Assembly: GCF_014530035.1 (NCBI RefSeq)
Contig: NZ_JACVMX010000009.1
Coordinates: 61,123 to 125,122 of the forward strand
Reading direction: 5' to 3'
Source: Leucobacter sp. cx-328
Lineage (GTDB): Bacteria; Actinomycetota; Actinomycetes; Actinomycetales; Microbacteriaceae
DNA length: 64,000 nucleotides
Below the pieces are notes generated by a model. That model was not told the DNA's origin. It did no database searches and worked only from the letters and a program-made list of their open reading frames with translations. The position numbers were made by a program, and so were the translations under genes. Positions 18,000 to 25,713 of this stretch are shown piece after piece; positions within the stretch are counted from its first letter, which is position 1; every line of letters starts with the position of its first letter.

Positions 18000-18038
18000 G
18001 GCTGTGAGGGAAGAAATCTGTAGCCTCTCACAGCCCCT
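18000..18038 (+). terminator. Probable terminator after polA
   Basis: 9-bp arms GGCTGTGAG (18000-18008) and CTCACAGCC (18027-18035) with a large loop, then CCTTT. The loop is long, so efficiency is uncertain. Confidence 0.5.
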
Positions 18039-18045
18039 TTCTCGA

Positions 18046-18051
18046 TAGACT
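18046..18051 (+). promoter_or_regulatory. -10 box of the yajC-secD-secF operon
   Basis: TAGACT directly after the polA terminator. Transcription would begin near 18058, giving a leader of about 45 nt that includes GGAAGGA before the GTG at 18103. No clear -35 was found. Confidence 0.4.
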
Positions 18052-18102
18052 GAAATGGACCGTGCGTTTGCGCGGAATTCTTTTCTCGGAAGGACCTTCA
18101 GG

Positions 18103-18510
18103 GTGGATCCCATTTCAATCGTGATGTTCGGCCTCATTGCCGTGCTCATCTTCTTCATGTTCCGTAACGGGAAGAAGCGTCAGGCAGCCGCAGCGCAGAT
18201 GCAGAACGACATGCGCCCCGGCGCTGAGGTAATGCTTTCGAGCGGCATCTACGCAACCATCGATTCGATTGATGAAGAGAACAACCGGGTTACGGTAACG
18301 AGCGGTTCGACCACGCTCGTAGTTCACCGTCAGGCGGTAAGCCAGATCATTGCTCCCACTGAGGCAGCACCGGTTGACGCGGCAGAGAGCGAACTCGCTC
18401 CTGACGATGATCCTGCATTCGGTGAGCGTATCGAGAACTCTGAAGCAGCTCAGCCTGAGAACGGTGATACGACCTCAGGCAACGACGACAGCGCCGATCA
18501 GGCGAAGTAA
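18103..18510 (+). CDS. yajC: Preprotein translocase subunit YajC
   Basis: Accessory subunit of the SecDF-YajC complex that helps SecYEG export. 135 aa: one N-terminal membrane helix (about residues 5-21, PISIVMFGLIAVLIFFMF), then the basic RNGKKRQ and the conserved domain (RPGAEVMLSSGIYATIDSID, NNRVTVTSGSTTLVVHRQAV), then an acidic disordered tail. The GTG at 18103 is chosen because GGAAGGA precedes it and the helix then begins at once. An ATG at 18055 would add 16 basic residues. In many relatives ruvC-ruvA-ruvB precede yajC; here polA does. Confidence 0.9.
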   Translation: MDPISIVMFGLIAVLIFFMFRNGKKRQAAAAQMQNDMRPGAEVMLSSGIYATIDSIDEENNRVTVTSGSTTLVVHRQAVSQIIAPTEAAPVDAAESELAPDDDPAFGERIENSEAAQPENGDTTSGNDDSADQAK

Positions 18511-18515
18511 CTCTT

Positions 18516-18539
18516 GATGCCGGGCTTCGGCCCGGCATC
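18516..18539 (+). other. UUCG-capped hairpin between yajC and secD
   Basis: Perfect 10-bp stem (18516-18525 with 18530-18539) with the very stable TTCG tetraloop, starting 5 nt after the yajC stop. No T-tract follows, so it is more likely an mRNA stability or partial attenuation element than a full terminator. Confidence 0.6.
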
Positions 18540-18564
18540 TCCTATTGAAAGCGAAAGCGCACTC

Positions 18565-20340
18565 ATGGCGTCATCCCCTGCCGTCAAGAAGGCGAGGCGT
18601 TCGCTCGTCTTCCTTCTCGTCCTCATTGTTGGTCTGTCTGGCCTGATCACGCTCGGAGTTTTCCGTAGTGACGCGACGTGGACCCCGAAGCTTGCCCTTG
18701 ATCTCCAGGGCGGCACCCAGATTTTGCTCGCTGCAAATCAAACCGATGGCCAGGCGGTCAGCGGTGAGCAGCTGAGCCAGGCTGTCTCGATCATCCGCCA
18801 GCGCGTTGACGCCTCTGGCGTTTCCGAGGCTGAAATCACTACTCAGGGCAGCAACCACATTTCGGTTGCGATCCCCGGTAAAGCTGACGAAGCTACGCTG
18901 AAGCGTATTGAAGCATCGGCAAACCTTGAGTTCCGGCCGGTGCTTGCAATCGCCGCAGGCCTCACGGAAGATCAGCTTGCAGAGTTGCAGACTGATCAGA
19001 CCGCTGAGGCTGCTGACACCGAGGTAAATGCTGCGGTAGATGGTGAAGAAGCAGACGCGCCGAAGCCGACGACTGAAGAGCAGATCGCTGCCCGAGACCC
19101 GGAGCAGATCCCTGAAAGCGCAGGCGACACTGCCTGGCTTACCGAGCAGCTACAGGCCGACTTCCTCGAGTTCACCTGTATGGATGACTCAGTTCTGAAC
19201 GCGGCAGAGATGCCAAAGGATCGTCCGCTCATTACCTGTGATTCGAACGGTCTCCAGAAGTACATTCTTGGCCCTGTCGAGCTCAGCGGCGACGTCATCA
19301 CTGATGCGACTTCGCAGATGGGCACTACGAACTCGGGCGCATCGAACGGCCAGTGGGTTGTTCAGATGACCATGAACAAGAAGGGGGCCAAAGTCTTTGG
19401 TGAGATCAGCACCCGCCTCTTTGGTCAGCCTGCTCCCATGAACCAGTTCGCATTTGTGCTTGATGGTCGTGTGCTTTCCGCGCCTGCAATGCAGGCACAG
19501 ATTCTCGATGGCCGGCCTTCTATTTCGGGTGACTTCACCCAGGAAGACGCTGCAACGCTCGCAGATCAGCTGAAGTTTGGCGCGTTGCCGATTGGCTTCA
19601 CCGTGCAGAGTCAGGAAGATATTTCTGCAACGCTCGGTGCGAACCAGCTCCAGGCAGGCCTGCTCGCAGGCCTCATCGGTTTGCTCCTTGTCGTCGTTTA
19701 CTCGCTGTTCCAGTACCGTTTGCTCGGTACCGTGACGATTGCTTCTCTCGCGATCGCAGCCGTGCTTACGTACCTGCTTCTCACGTTCTTCTCGTGGCGT
19801 CAGGGGTACCGACTCTCGCTCGCGGGCGTCGTGGGTATCGTGGTCGCGGTCGGCTTTACTGCAGACTCGTTCATTGTCTACTTCGAACGCATCCGTGACG
19901 CGCTACGCGATGGTCACCCGATCGAGCGTGCGGTAGAGAACGGCTGGAAGCGCGCGATCCGGACGGTTCTTGCTTCTGACGGCATCAACTTGCTTGCCGC
20001 GCTTATTCTGTTCATTCTCGCTGTCGGCAACGTCAAGGGCTTCGCGTTCACGCTCGGTCTGACGACCATTGTCGACGTGCTCGTAATCGCATTGTTCACC
20101 CACCCGATGCTCGTGCTACTCTCGCGGACGAAGTTCTACCAGTCGGGTCATCCCGCATCTGGTTTGAACCCCCAGCAGCTTGGCGCGGTATACCGAGGGC
20201 GCGCGCAGTTCCGTGAGCCAGTGGTGGCAGCTAAGGGCGCAGGTAAAAAGGTTGCGAAGAGCCGTAACGAAGCAGAACGGCGTCAGACGATCGCAGAACG
20301 CAAGGCTGCTGATCTTGCAGCTGCTGGTAAGGAGGGCTAA
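18565..20340 (+). CDS. secD: Protein translocase subunit SecD
   Basis: RND-type membrane subunit that uses the proton gradient to drive late steps of Sec export; 591 aa. One N-terminal membrane helix (about residues 14-34) is followed by WTPKLALDLQGGTQILL, the SecD signature. Then come a large extracytoplasmic domain with an Ala/Glu/Thr-rich insertion (about 140-190), and five C-terminal helices (GLIGLLLVVVYSLFQYR, LAGVVGIVVAVGFTADSFIVYFERIRD, and others). A Lys/Arg/Ala-rich cytoplasmic tail ends it. The ATG at 18565 begins the conserved region; an upstream in-frame ATG at 18514 lies over the UUCG hairpin and was rejected. Confidence 0.96.
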   Translation: MASSPAVKKARRSLVFLLVLIVGLSGLITLGVFRSDATWTPKLALDLQGGTQILLAANQTDGQAVSGEQLSQAVSIIRQRVDASGVSEAEITTQGSNHISVAIPGKADEATLKRIEASANLEFRPVLAIAAGLTEDQLAELQTDQTAEAADTEVNAAVDGEEADAPKPTTEEQIAARDPEQIPESAGDTAWLTEQLQADFLEFTCMDDSVLNAAEMPKDRPLITCDSNGLQKYILGPVELSGDVITDATSQMGTTNSGASNGQWVVQMTMNKKGAKVFGEISTRLFGQPAPMNQFAFVLDGRVLSAPAMQAQILDGRPSISGDFTQEDAATLADQLKFGALPIGFTVQSQEDISATLGANQLQAGLLAGLIGLLLVVVYSLFQYRLLGTVTIASLAIAAVLTYLLLTFFSWRQGYRLSLAGVVGIVVAVGFTADSFIVYFERIRDALRDGHPIERAVENGWKRAIRTVLASDGINLLAALILFILAVGNVKGFAFTLGLTTIVDVLVIALFTHPMLVLLSRTKFYQSGHPASGLNPQQLGAVYRGRAQFREPVVAAKGAGKKVAKSRNEAERRQTIAERKAADLAAAGKEG

Positions 20341-20342
20341 AC

Positions 20343-21362
20343 ATGGCTCGTTCATTCTCTGAGTTTGGTAACGCGCTCTACACCGGTGAGAAGTCGATCA
20401 ACTTCATCGGCAAGCGCAAGATTTGGTACACGCTTTCGATCATCCTGATTGCACTCGCAGTCATTGGCCCGATCGCGCGCGGTGGCTTTAGCTTTGGCAT
20501 TGAGTTCACCGGTGGTAGCCAGTTCCAGGTGCACCTCGCCGAATCCGCAAAGCAGGACCCGAAGATTGCCGAACAGGCCGTCGCGGAGGTCCTTCCGAAT
20601 GCTGTTCCGAAGATCACGAAGCTCGGTCCGACCGATATTCGTGTGCAGACGGAGGCACTCAAAGAGTCAGAAAACATCGCGGTAACTGATGCACTTGCTA
20701 CCGCCTACGATGTGAAGTCTGAAAAGGTCACGTATTCGTACGTGGGTCCCGCATGGGGACAGGACATCACGAAACAGGCGATCATCGCGCTTATCGTGTT
20801 CATTCTGCTAGCCGCGCTCGTGATGGCGATCTACTTCCGTACTTGGAAGATGTCGCTAGCGGCGCTGACCGCCCTGCTGCACGACCTCATCATCACCGCA
20901 GGTATCTACGGCCTCGCTGGTTTCGAGATCACCCCAGCAGCAATGATCGGCTTCCTGACGATCCTTGGCTATTCGCTGTATGACACCGTTGTGGTCTTCG
21001 ATAAGATTCGCGAGAACACGACGCCCGGCGAGCTCAACGAGTCGCGTACCTTTGGTGAGTCGGTCAACCTTGCAGTGAACCAAACGCTTGTCCGTTCGAT
21101 CAACACCTCGGTGGTTGCGTTGCTCCCCGTTGGCTCGATCCTCTTCATCGGCGCGTTCGTGCTCGGTGCCGGTACGCTCCGCGACATTTCGCTCGCGTTG
21201 TTCATCGGTATTCTCGTTGGCGCGTACTCGACGATCTTCATCGCTGCTCCTGTCTATGCGCAGTTGCGTGAGAAAGACAAGATCATTGTTGAGCACGACA
21301 AGAAGGTGCTTCGTCAGCGTGCGCGCGAGGAAGAGGTCGTAGCTGCGGAGGCATCCGAATAG
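20343..21362 (+). CDS. secF: Protein translocase subunit SecF
   Basis: Partner of SecD, 339 aa, six membrane helices. FIGKRKIWYTLSIILI, FSFGIEFTGGSQFQV (SecF counterpart of the SecD signature), GYSLYDTVVVFDKIRENT and LNLAVNQTLVRSINTS-like features (here SVNLAVNQTLVRSINTSV) are typical. The ATG lies 2 nt after secD. No apt gene lies between secF and relA, although secD-secF-apt-relA is a common actinobacterial order. No clear terminator separates it from relA. Confidence 0.96.
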   Translation: MARSFSEFGNALYTGEKSINFIGKRKIWYTLSIILIALAVIGPIARGGFSFGIEFTGGSQFQVHLAESAKQDPKIAEQAVAEVLPNAVPKITKLGPTDIRVQTEALKESENIAVTDALATAYDVKSEKVTYSYVGPAWGQDITKQAIIALIVFILLAALVMAIYFRTWKMSLAALTALLHDLIITAGIYGLAGFEITPAAMIGFLTILGYSLYDTVVVFDKIRENTTPGELNESRTFGESVNLAVNQTLVRSINTSVVALLPVGSILFIGAFVLGAGTLRDISLALFIGILVGAYSTIFIAAPVYAQLREKDKIIVEHDKKVLRQRAREEEVVAAEASE

Positions 21363-21400
21363 CGGCTAAATGAAACTCGCGCACCCGCGGGTTCGTTAAT

Positions 21401-21480
21401 TCGATCCCCCGTGGTGTAGCGTTCAATCAGTTCGAGGGAGAGTGCCATGAACGCGACTGACGCTACACCCGGGGGATCGA
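21401..21480 (+). promoter_or_regulatory. 20-bp inverted repeat flanking the relA start
   Basis: The left arm (21401-21421) and right arm (21461-21480) are reverse complements over 20 positions with one bulged T at 21412. The 39-nt loop holds the relA Shine-Dalgarno stretch (GAGGGAG) and the ATG at 21447; the right arm is inside the coding sequence (codons for Ala-Thr-Pro-Gly-Gly-Ser). A possible -10 box TAGCGT (21417-21422) overlaps the left arm, so the element may act in DNA as an operator or in RNA as a translation switch. Confidence 0.8.
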
Positions 21481-23699
21481 CTGCCCTCCGCCGCCTTGTT
21501 CCGCGGATTTTTTCCCGGGGCTCAGGACACGGAGCGGTAGATGATTTGATCCGCACGGTCAAGGCCAACCATCCACGCGGTGACGTTGGCCTCATCGAGC
21601 GGGCCTACGCAGTGGCTGAGAAGGCTCACCGCGGGCAAAAGCGTCGGAGCGGTGAGCCATACATCACCCATCCCATCGCCGTCGCCCAGATCTTGGCTGA
21701 TCTTGGCGTCGCCCCGGTTGCAATTGCAGCGGCACTTCTGCACGACACGGTAGAGGACACCGATTACACACTCGAGCAACTCACCGCAGACTTTGGCTCT
21801 GAGATTGCCATGCTCGTTGACGGTGTGACGAAGCTTGACAAAGTCAAGTACGGCGATTCAGCGCAGGCAGAAACCGTTCGCAAGATGGTAGTAGCGATGT
21901 CGAAAGACATTCGGGTGCTCGTTATTAAATTGGCGGATCGCCTCCACAATGCGCGCACCTGGGGATTCGTGCCGAGCGAGTCTGCAAAGCGGAAAGCGCA
22001 GGAGACTCTCGAGATCTTTGCGCCGCTCGCACACAGGCTCGGAATTCAGTCGATGAAGACTGAACTCGAAGACCTGTCATTCGCGGTGCTCAAGCCAAAA
22101 CTGTATGCCGAGATCGACAATCTCGTGCAGCAGCGCAACCCACAGCGTGATGAGGTTGTCGGGAATGTGATCGGCGCGATCGAGTCTGACCTCCGAGATT
22201 CGAAGATCCGCGGGGAGGTGACTGGTCGGCCGAAAGAGTTGTACTCGATCTATCAAAAGATGATCGTGCGTGGGCGTGACTTTGATGACATCTACGACCT
22301 CGTCGGTATTCGAGTGCTTGTGAACTCGATCCGCGACTGTTATGCGGTGCTTGGCGCTGTACATGCGCGTTGGACTCCGATTCCTGGCCGTTTTAAGGAC
22401 TACATCGCGACGCCCAAGTTCAACCTGTATCAGTCGTTGCACACGACGGTAGTGGGTCCTGACGGGCGCGCGGTCGAGATTCAGATTCGTACGTACGAGA
22501 TGCACCAGCGTGCAGAGTACGGTGTTGCAGCGCACTGGAAGTACAAGCAACGGCAGCAGCGCCCCGAAGAGACCAAGTCGAACGATATGGCCTGGCTGGC
22601 ACACATCTCTGACTGGCAAGCCGAAACGGAAGATCCGAGTGAGTTCCTCGATGCGCTCCGCTTCGAGATCGGCGCGAAAGAGGTTTACGTCTTCACTCCC
22701 AAGGGGCGAGTTATCGGACTCCCCGAGGGTGGTACGACCGTGGACTTTGCGTACGCAGTCCACACCGAGGTCGGCCACCGTACGATGGGTGCGCGCGTGA
22801 ACGGCCGCCTGGTCCCGCTTGAGACCACCCTGCAGAACGGTGATGTCGTAGAGGTCTTTACCTCAAAGGATCCGGATGCGGGCCCGAACCGCTCCTGGCT
22901 CACGTTTGTGAAGAGCAAGCGTGCGCAGAACAAGATCCGCCAGTGGTTCTCGAAAGAACGGCGAGATGAGGCAGCCGAGGCCGGCAAGCTCGAGCTCACC
23001 AAGGCCCTGCGGAAGCAGAGTCTCCCGCTGCATCGACTGCTGAACTCCGAGGTGCTCCTGCAGGTCGCTGCACAGAACAACTTCGCAGATGTGACGACGC
23101 TCTACGCTGCGATCGGTGAGGGTCGTATTTCGGCCGCCAACGTGATCGATCGTGCGACCGCTCTCACTGCGGCAGACCGCGGGACAGTTGATGCGGAGAG
23201 CATCGCCGTGCAGGGCATTGACGCGCCAAAGCCGCGCCGTCACACCACCTCAGCAAGCGGGGTAATTGTTAAGGGCGCGACTGACGTACTCGCCAAACTT
23301 GCAAAGTGCTGCACTCCGGTTCCTGGCGATGATGTACGAGGCTTCGTGACCAAGGGGCAGGGCGTCTCGGTACATCGAATTGACTGCCCGAACTTTATTT
23401 CTCTCTCCACCCAGGTTGAGCGTCTCGTTGATGTCGAGTGGGCGCCGAACTCGAAGAGTATGTTCCTCGTTCAGATCCAGGTGGAAGCGCTTGACCGTTC
23501 CGGTTTGCTCTCCGACGTCACCAAGGCGCTCTCTGAGCACCACGTCAACATCCTTTCTGCCTCTGTGAACACATCGAGTGCGCGTCTGGCGGTGAGTCGC
23601 TTCGTGTTTGAGATGGCAGGGACGAACCACCTCGACCACGTACTCAACGCTGTGCGTCGAATTGAGGGCGTCTACGACGTCTATCGCGTTACGAACTAG
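21447..23699 (+). CDS. relA: Bifunctional (p)ppGpp synthetase/hydrolase
   Basis: Stringent-response enzyme of the long Rel type, 750 aa. Domains in order: HD hydrolase (HRGQKRRSGEPYITHP, AALLHDTVEDT, KLADRLHNART), synthetase (GRPKELYSIYQKM, DIYDLVGIRVLV, YQSLHTTV, EIQIRTYEMHQRAEYGVAAHWKYK), TGS (VYVFTPKGRVIGLPEGGTTVDFAYAVHTEVGH), a Zn-finger/helical part (LAKCCTPVPGDDV) and a C-terminal ACT domain. Both catalytic halves look intact. Its start is enclosed by a strong inverted repeat. Its stop shares bases with the convergent AbiEi-like gene (CTAG at 23696-23699). Confidence 0.97.
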   Translation: MNATDATPGGSTALRRLVPRIFSRGSGHGAVDDLIRTVKANHPRGDVGLIERAYAVAEKAHRGQKRRSGEPYITHPIAVAQILADLGVAPVAIAAALLHDTVEDTDYTLEQLTADFGSEIAMLVDGVTKLDKVKYGDSAQAETVRKMVVAMSKDIRVLVIKLADRLHNARTWGFVPSESAKRKAQETLEIFAPLAHRLGIQSMKTELEDLSFAVLKPKLYAEIDNLVQQRNPQRDEVVGNVIGAIESDLRDSKIRGEVTGRPKELYSIYQKMIVRGRDFDDIYDLVGIRVLVNSIRDCYAVLGAVHARWTPIPGRFKDYIATPKFNLYQSLHTTVVGPDGRAVEIQIRTYEMHQRAEYGVAAHWKYKQRQQRPEETKSNDMAWLAHISDWQAETEDPSEFLDALRFEIGAKEVYVFTPKGRVIGLPEGGTTVDFAYAVHTEVGHRTMGARVNGRLVPLETTLQNGDVVEVFTSKDPDAGPNRSWLTFVKSKRAQNKIRQWFSKERRDEAAEAGKLELTKALRKQSLPLHRLLNSEVLLQVAAQNNFADVTTLYAAIGEGRISAANVIDRATALTAADRGTVDAESIAVQGIDAPKPRRHTTSASGVIVKGATDVLAKLAKCCTPVPGDDVRGFVTKGQGVSVHRIDCPNFISLSTQVERLVDVEWAPNSKSMFLVQIQVEALDRSGLLSDVTKALSEHHVNILSASVNTSSARLAVSRFVFEMAGTNHLDHVLNAVRRIEGVYDVYRVTN

Positions 23700-24280
23700 G
23701 GGAGAGGCCTGGCTGCCCCGTATAGGGCTTCGAGTCGTGTGCGGATCAGCTTGCCCTCACTCGGTGAGCAACGCGAGGCCCTAGCACGGAGCTCTTCCAA
23801 GCGGCCGAACGCAAGCAATCGAACGGCTGCGCGCTCACGGGTATCGAACCTGCCTTGAGTGCGTAAGAGATCGTACGCTGTGCGCAACGGTGTGCTTACT
23901 GAGAAGCCGGCAAGCGTGTGGATCTCTGACTCAGCTATTCGACCGATGCGGTATGTAGCGCCAGAACGCTCCCGACCGGAGCTGATCCGCCCGCCGCGAG
24001 TGAGGACGGTCGGTTCGCCCGGCTGATAGCAGGCACCCCAGATCCATGCTGCCGTCATGTGAACAGCGATATAGCGCGGCGAAATGAGCCATCTGGAGAG
24101 CGCTGTAATGCGGGTGGCCGGCACGTCTGGCCACGACGCGAGCCGGAACCCAGGGCCACAAGCCACGACGGTGCCGCGGAGCCGTTCTGCGTACTGCTGG
24201 GCGATCGGCCAGTCTGCGATACGCGGCGGAACGGACTTACGGGTTTTGAACGTTGGTGTGGGGTACATGCGCCCCATCAT
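23696..24280 (-). CDS. AbiEi-antitoxin-like protein, orphan
   Basis: A 194-aa soluble basic protein. The order of motifs (ATRITALSRWLISPRYIAVHMTAAWIWG, then TVLTRGGRISS, then SVSTPLRTAYDLLR) resembles the AbiEi-like antitoxin/DUF559-associated proteins of Actinomycetota, in which a conserved Arg-Thr-x-x-Asp element follows a beta-rich core. Here that is the RTAYDLL segment. No AbiEii nucleotidyltransferase toxin lies next to it, so a working toxin-antitoxin pair is not supported. It is convergent with relA, sharing stop-codon bases. Start at the first of several nearby ATG codons; function unknown. Confidence 0.6.
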   Translation of the reverse strand: MMGRMYPTPTFKTRKSVPPRIADWPIAQQYAERLRGTVVACGPGFRLASWPDVPATRITALSRWLISPRYIAVHMTAAWIWGACYQPGEPTVLTRGGRISSGRERSGATYRIGRIAESEIHTLAGFSVSTPLRTAYDLLRTQGRFDTRERAAVRLLAFGRLEELRARASRCSPSEGKLIRTRLEALYGAARPLP

Positions 24281-24292
24281 GCGGGAACACGA

Positions 24293-24323
24293 AGGGCGGA
24301 CGCCACTCGGTGACGCCCGCCCT
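24293..24323 (-). terminator. Probable terminator of the DUF349 gene
   Basis: Stem AGGGCGGACG / CGCCCGCCCT with one mismatch, extended by an inner CCAC/GGTG pair, just beyond the minus-strand DUF349 stop. The following T content is low. Confidence 0.5.
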
Positions 24324-24342
24324 GTGTATAACTCAGTTGACC

Positions 24343-25590
24343 TTAGTCACCGATTGCATCAAGCCACGACTTCTGGGTCGCGAGCTTTGCCTCAGCGGCT
24401 TCAGCCTTCTTGGCGTTACCAGCAGCCTTCGCAGCGCTGATCTCGGCCTCGAGCTCAGCAATCGATGCCTCAAGCTGTGCGCGGAGGCCGGTTGTGCGGG
24501 CCTGGGTCTCAGGGTTTGTGCGCGACCAGTGATCCTCTTCGAGCTGCTTCACGTGATCTTCAATACGGCGCAGGCGACCCTCGATGTCACGGAGTGACTC
24601 GCGGGGCACGCGGCCGACCTCGTCCCAGCGAAGCTGGAGCGCGGTGACCTGCTTGCGTGCTGCAGCGTGGTCGGTGATTTCGAGGATCGAAACGCCGTCG
24701 GCAAGGATTGCTTCCTTTGCCTCGAGGTTTGCGGTGTACTCCTCGTTGGTCTGTGCAGCGGCCTCGGCCTTTGCCTGGTACAGCACATCGCCTGCCGCCT
24801 TGAAGCGGGCCCAGAGCTGATCGTCGAGCTTGCGGCTCGCGCGGCCGGACGCCTTCCACTCATCGAGGAGGTCGCGGTATGCGGGGATACCGTCGATGCC
24901 GCGGCTAGCGAGCGCCTCAGCCTGAGTGATGAGGCGTTCCTTGCGGTGCTTGACCTCTTTGTTGTTTGCGTCGAGCTGCGAGAAGTGTGCGCGGCGAGCC
25001 GTGTCAAACGACTGGCGTGCGTTGCGGAAGCGCTTCCACAGGCCGTCAGCAACGGGCTTCGCGATGTGCAGGCCAGTGCGCTGTGCGGTCTGCCAGTCGG
25101 TGAAGAGCTTCTCGAAAGCGAGGCTCGTGTCCTTCCAACGGATCGATGCCTCAGGCTGTGCAGCAAGGCGCTCAGCCTCAACCACGATTGCCTCGCGTTC
25201 AGCGAGTGCAGCCTTCTTCGCTTCTTCGCGCTCCTGCTGCTGCTTTTCGGTGAGCTCTGCGGCGCGACCGTCAAGCTTCTCAACACGTGCGCGAAGTGCT
25301 GCGATGTCGCCGACCGCTGCGGGCTCGACGAGCTGCTCGCGCAGCTTGGTTACTGCCTCTGCGGCTGAACCGTCAGTTGTGCCTCGCGCGACGCGGGCCT
25401 CGAGGAGCGTAATCTGCCCCGCGAGATCGTTGTACTTGCGCTCGAAGTAGGCCAGGGCCTCTTCAGGGGTGCCGTCAGGGAAAGAGCCTACGACGCGCTC
25501 GGCGTCACCCTCGCGCACGTAAACCGTGCGGTCCTCATCGACTCGTCCCCAAGGGGTTTCGTTCGTAGCTTCGCTCACCGTGTTGCTCAC
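24343..25590 (-). CDS. DUF349 domain-containing protein
   Basis: A 415-aa charged, almost wholly alpha-helical cytoplasmic protein. It contains several DUF349 repeats of the type W(K/R)..(F)..(R/K).DD.LW.RF..A, here seen as DEWKASGRASRKLDDQLWARFKAA and TDWQTAQRTGLHIAKPVADGLW. Coiled-coil segments lie at about residues 60-160 and 340-400. The function is unknown; homologues are widely conserved in Actinomycetota. The start is a GTG at 25590; a second in-frame GTG four codons on is also possible. It is divergent from rarA, with a palindrome in between. Confidence 0.88.
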   Translation of the reverse strand: MSNTVSEATNETPWGRVDEDRTVYVREGDAERVVGSFPDGTPEEALAYFERKYNDLAGQITLLEARVARGTTDGSAAEAVTKLREQLVEPAAVGDIAALRARVEKLDGRAAELTEKQQQEREEAKKAALAEREAIVVEAERLAAQPEASIRWKDTSLAFEKLFTDWQTAQRTGLHIAKPVADGLWKRFRNARQSFDTARRAHFSQLDANNKEVKHRKERLITQAEALASRGIDGIPAYRDLLDEWKASGRASRKLDDQLWARFKAAGDVLYQAKAEAAAQTNEEYTANLEAKEAILADGVSILEITDHAAARKQVTALQLRWDEVGRVPRESLRDIEGRLRRIEDHVKQLEEDHWSRTNPETQARTTGLRAQLEASIAELEAEISAAKAAGNAKKAEAAEAKLATQKSWLDAIGD

Positions 25591-25639
25591 CTGCCGTGCG
25601 GGATCGACGTTGTCCGCCGACCGTGGAATAGACGGTATC

Positions 25640-25655
25640 CACTATAGCCATAGTG
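25640..25655. promoter_or_regulatory. 16-bp near-palindrome between DUF349 gene and rarA
   Basis: CACTATAGCCATAGTG: 7 of 8 positions pair across the dyad, with a single A/C mismatch near the centre. It lies about 50 bp from both divergent start codons and has the look of a repressor operator or overlapping -10 elements; the bound factor is unknown. Confidence 0.4.
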
Positions 25656-25700
25656 TGGCGATAAAAGCGGGGGAGTTCGACGCTTCATTGAATCCGAAGA

Positions 25701-25713
25701 TACGATGGCAGCG
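25701..25713 (+). promoter_or_regulatory. Leaderless-type promoter of rarA
   Basis: TACGAT at 25701-25706 followed after 6 nt by the GTG start at 25713. Confidence 0.55.

Noticed and set aside
23696..25590. Toxin-antitoxin or abortive-infection operon on the minus strand
   Set aside because: The AbiEi-like gene has no toxin partner; its upstream neighbour is a conserved DUF349 protein behind a probable terminator.
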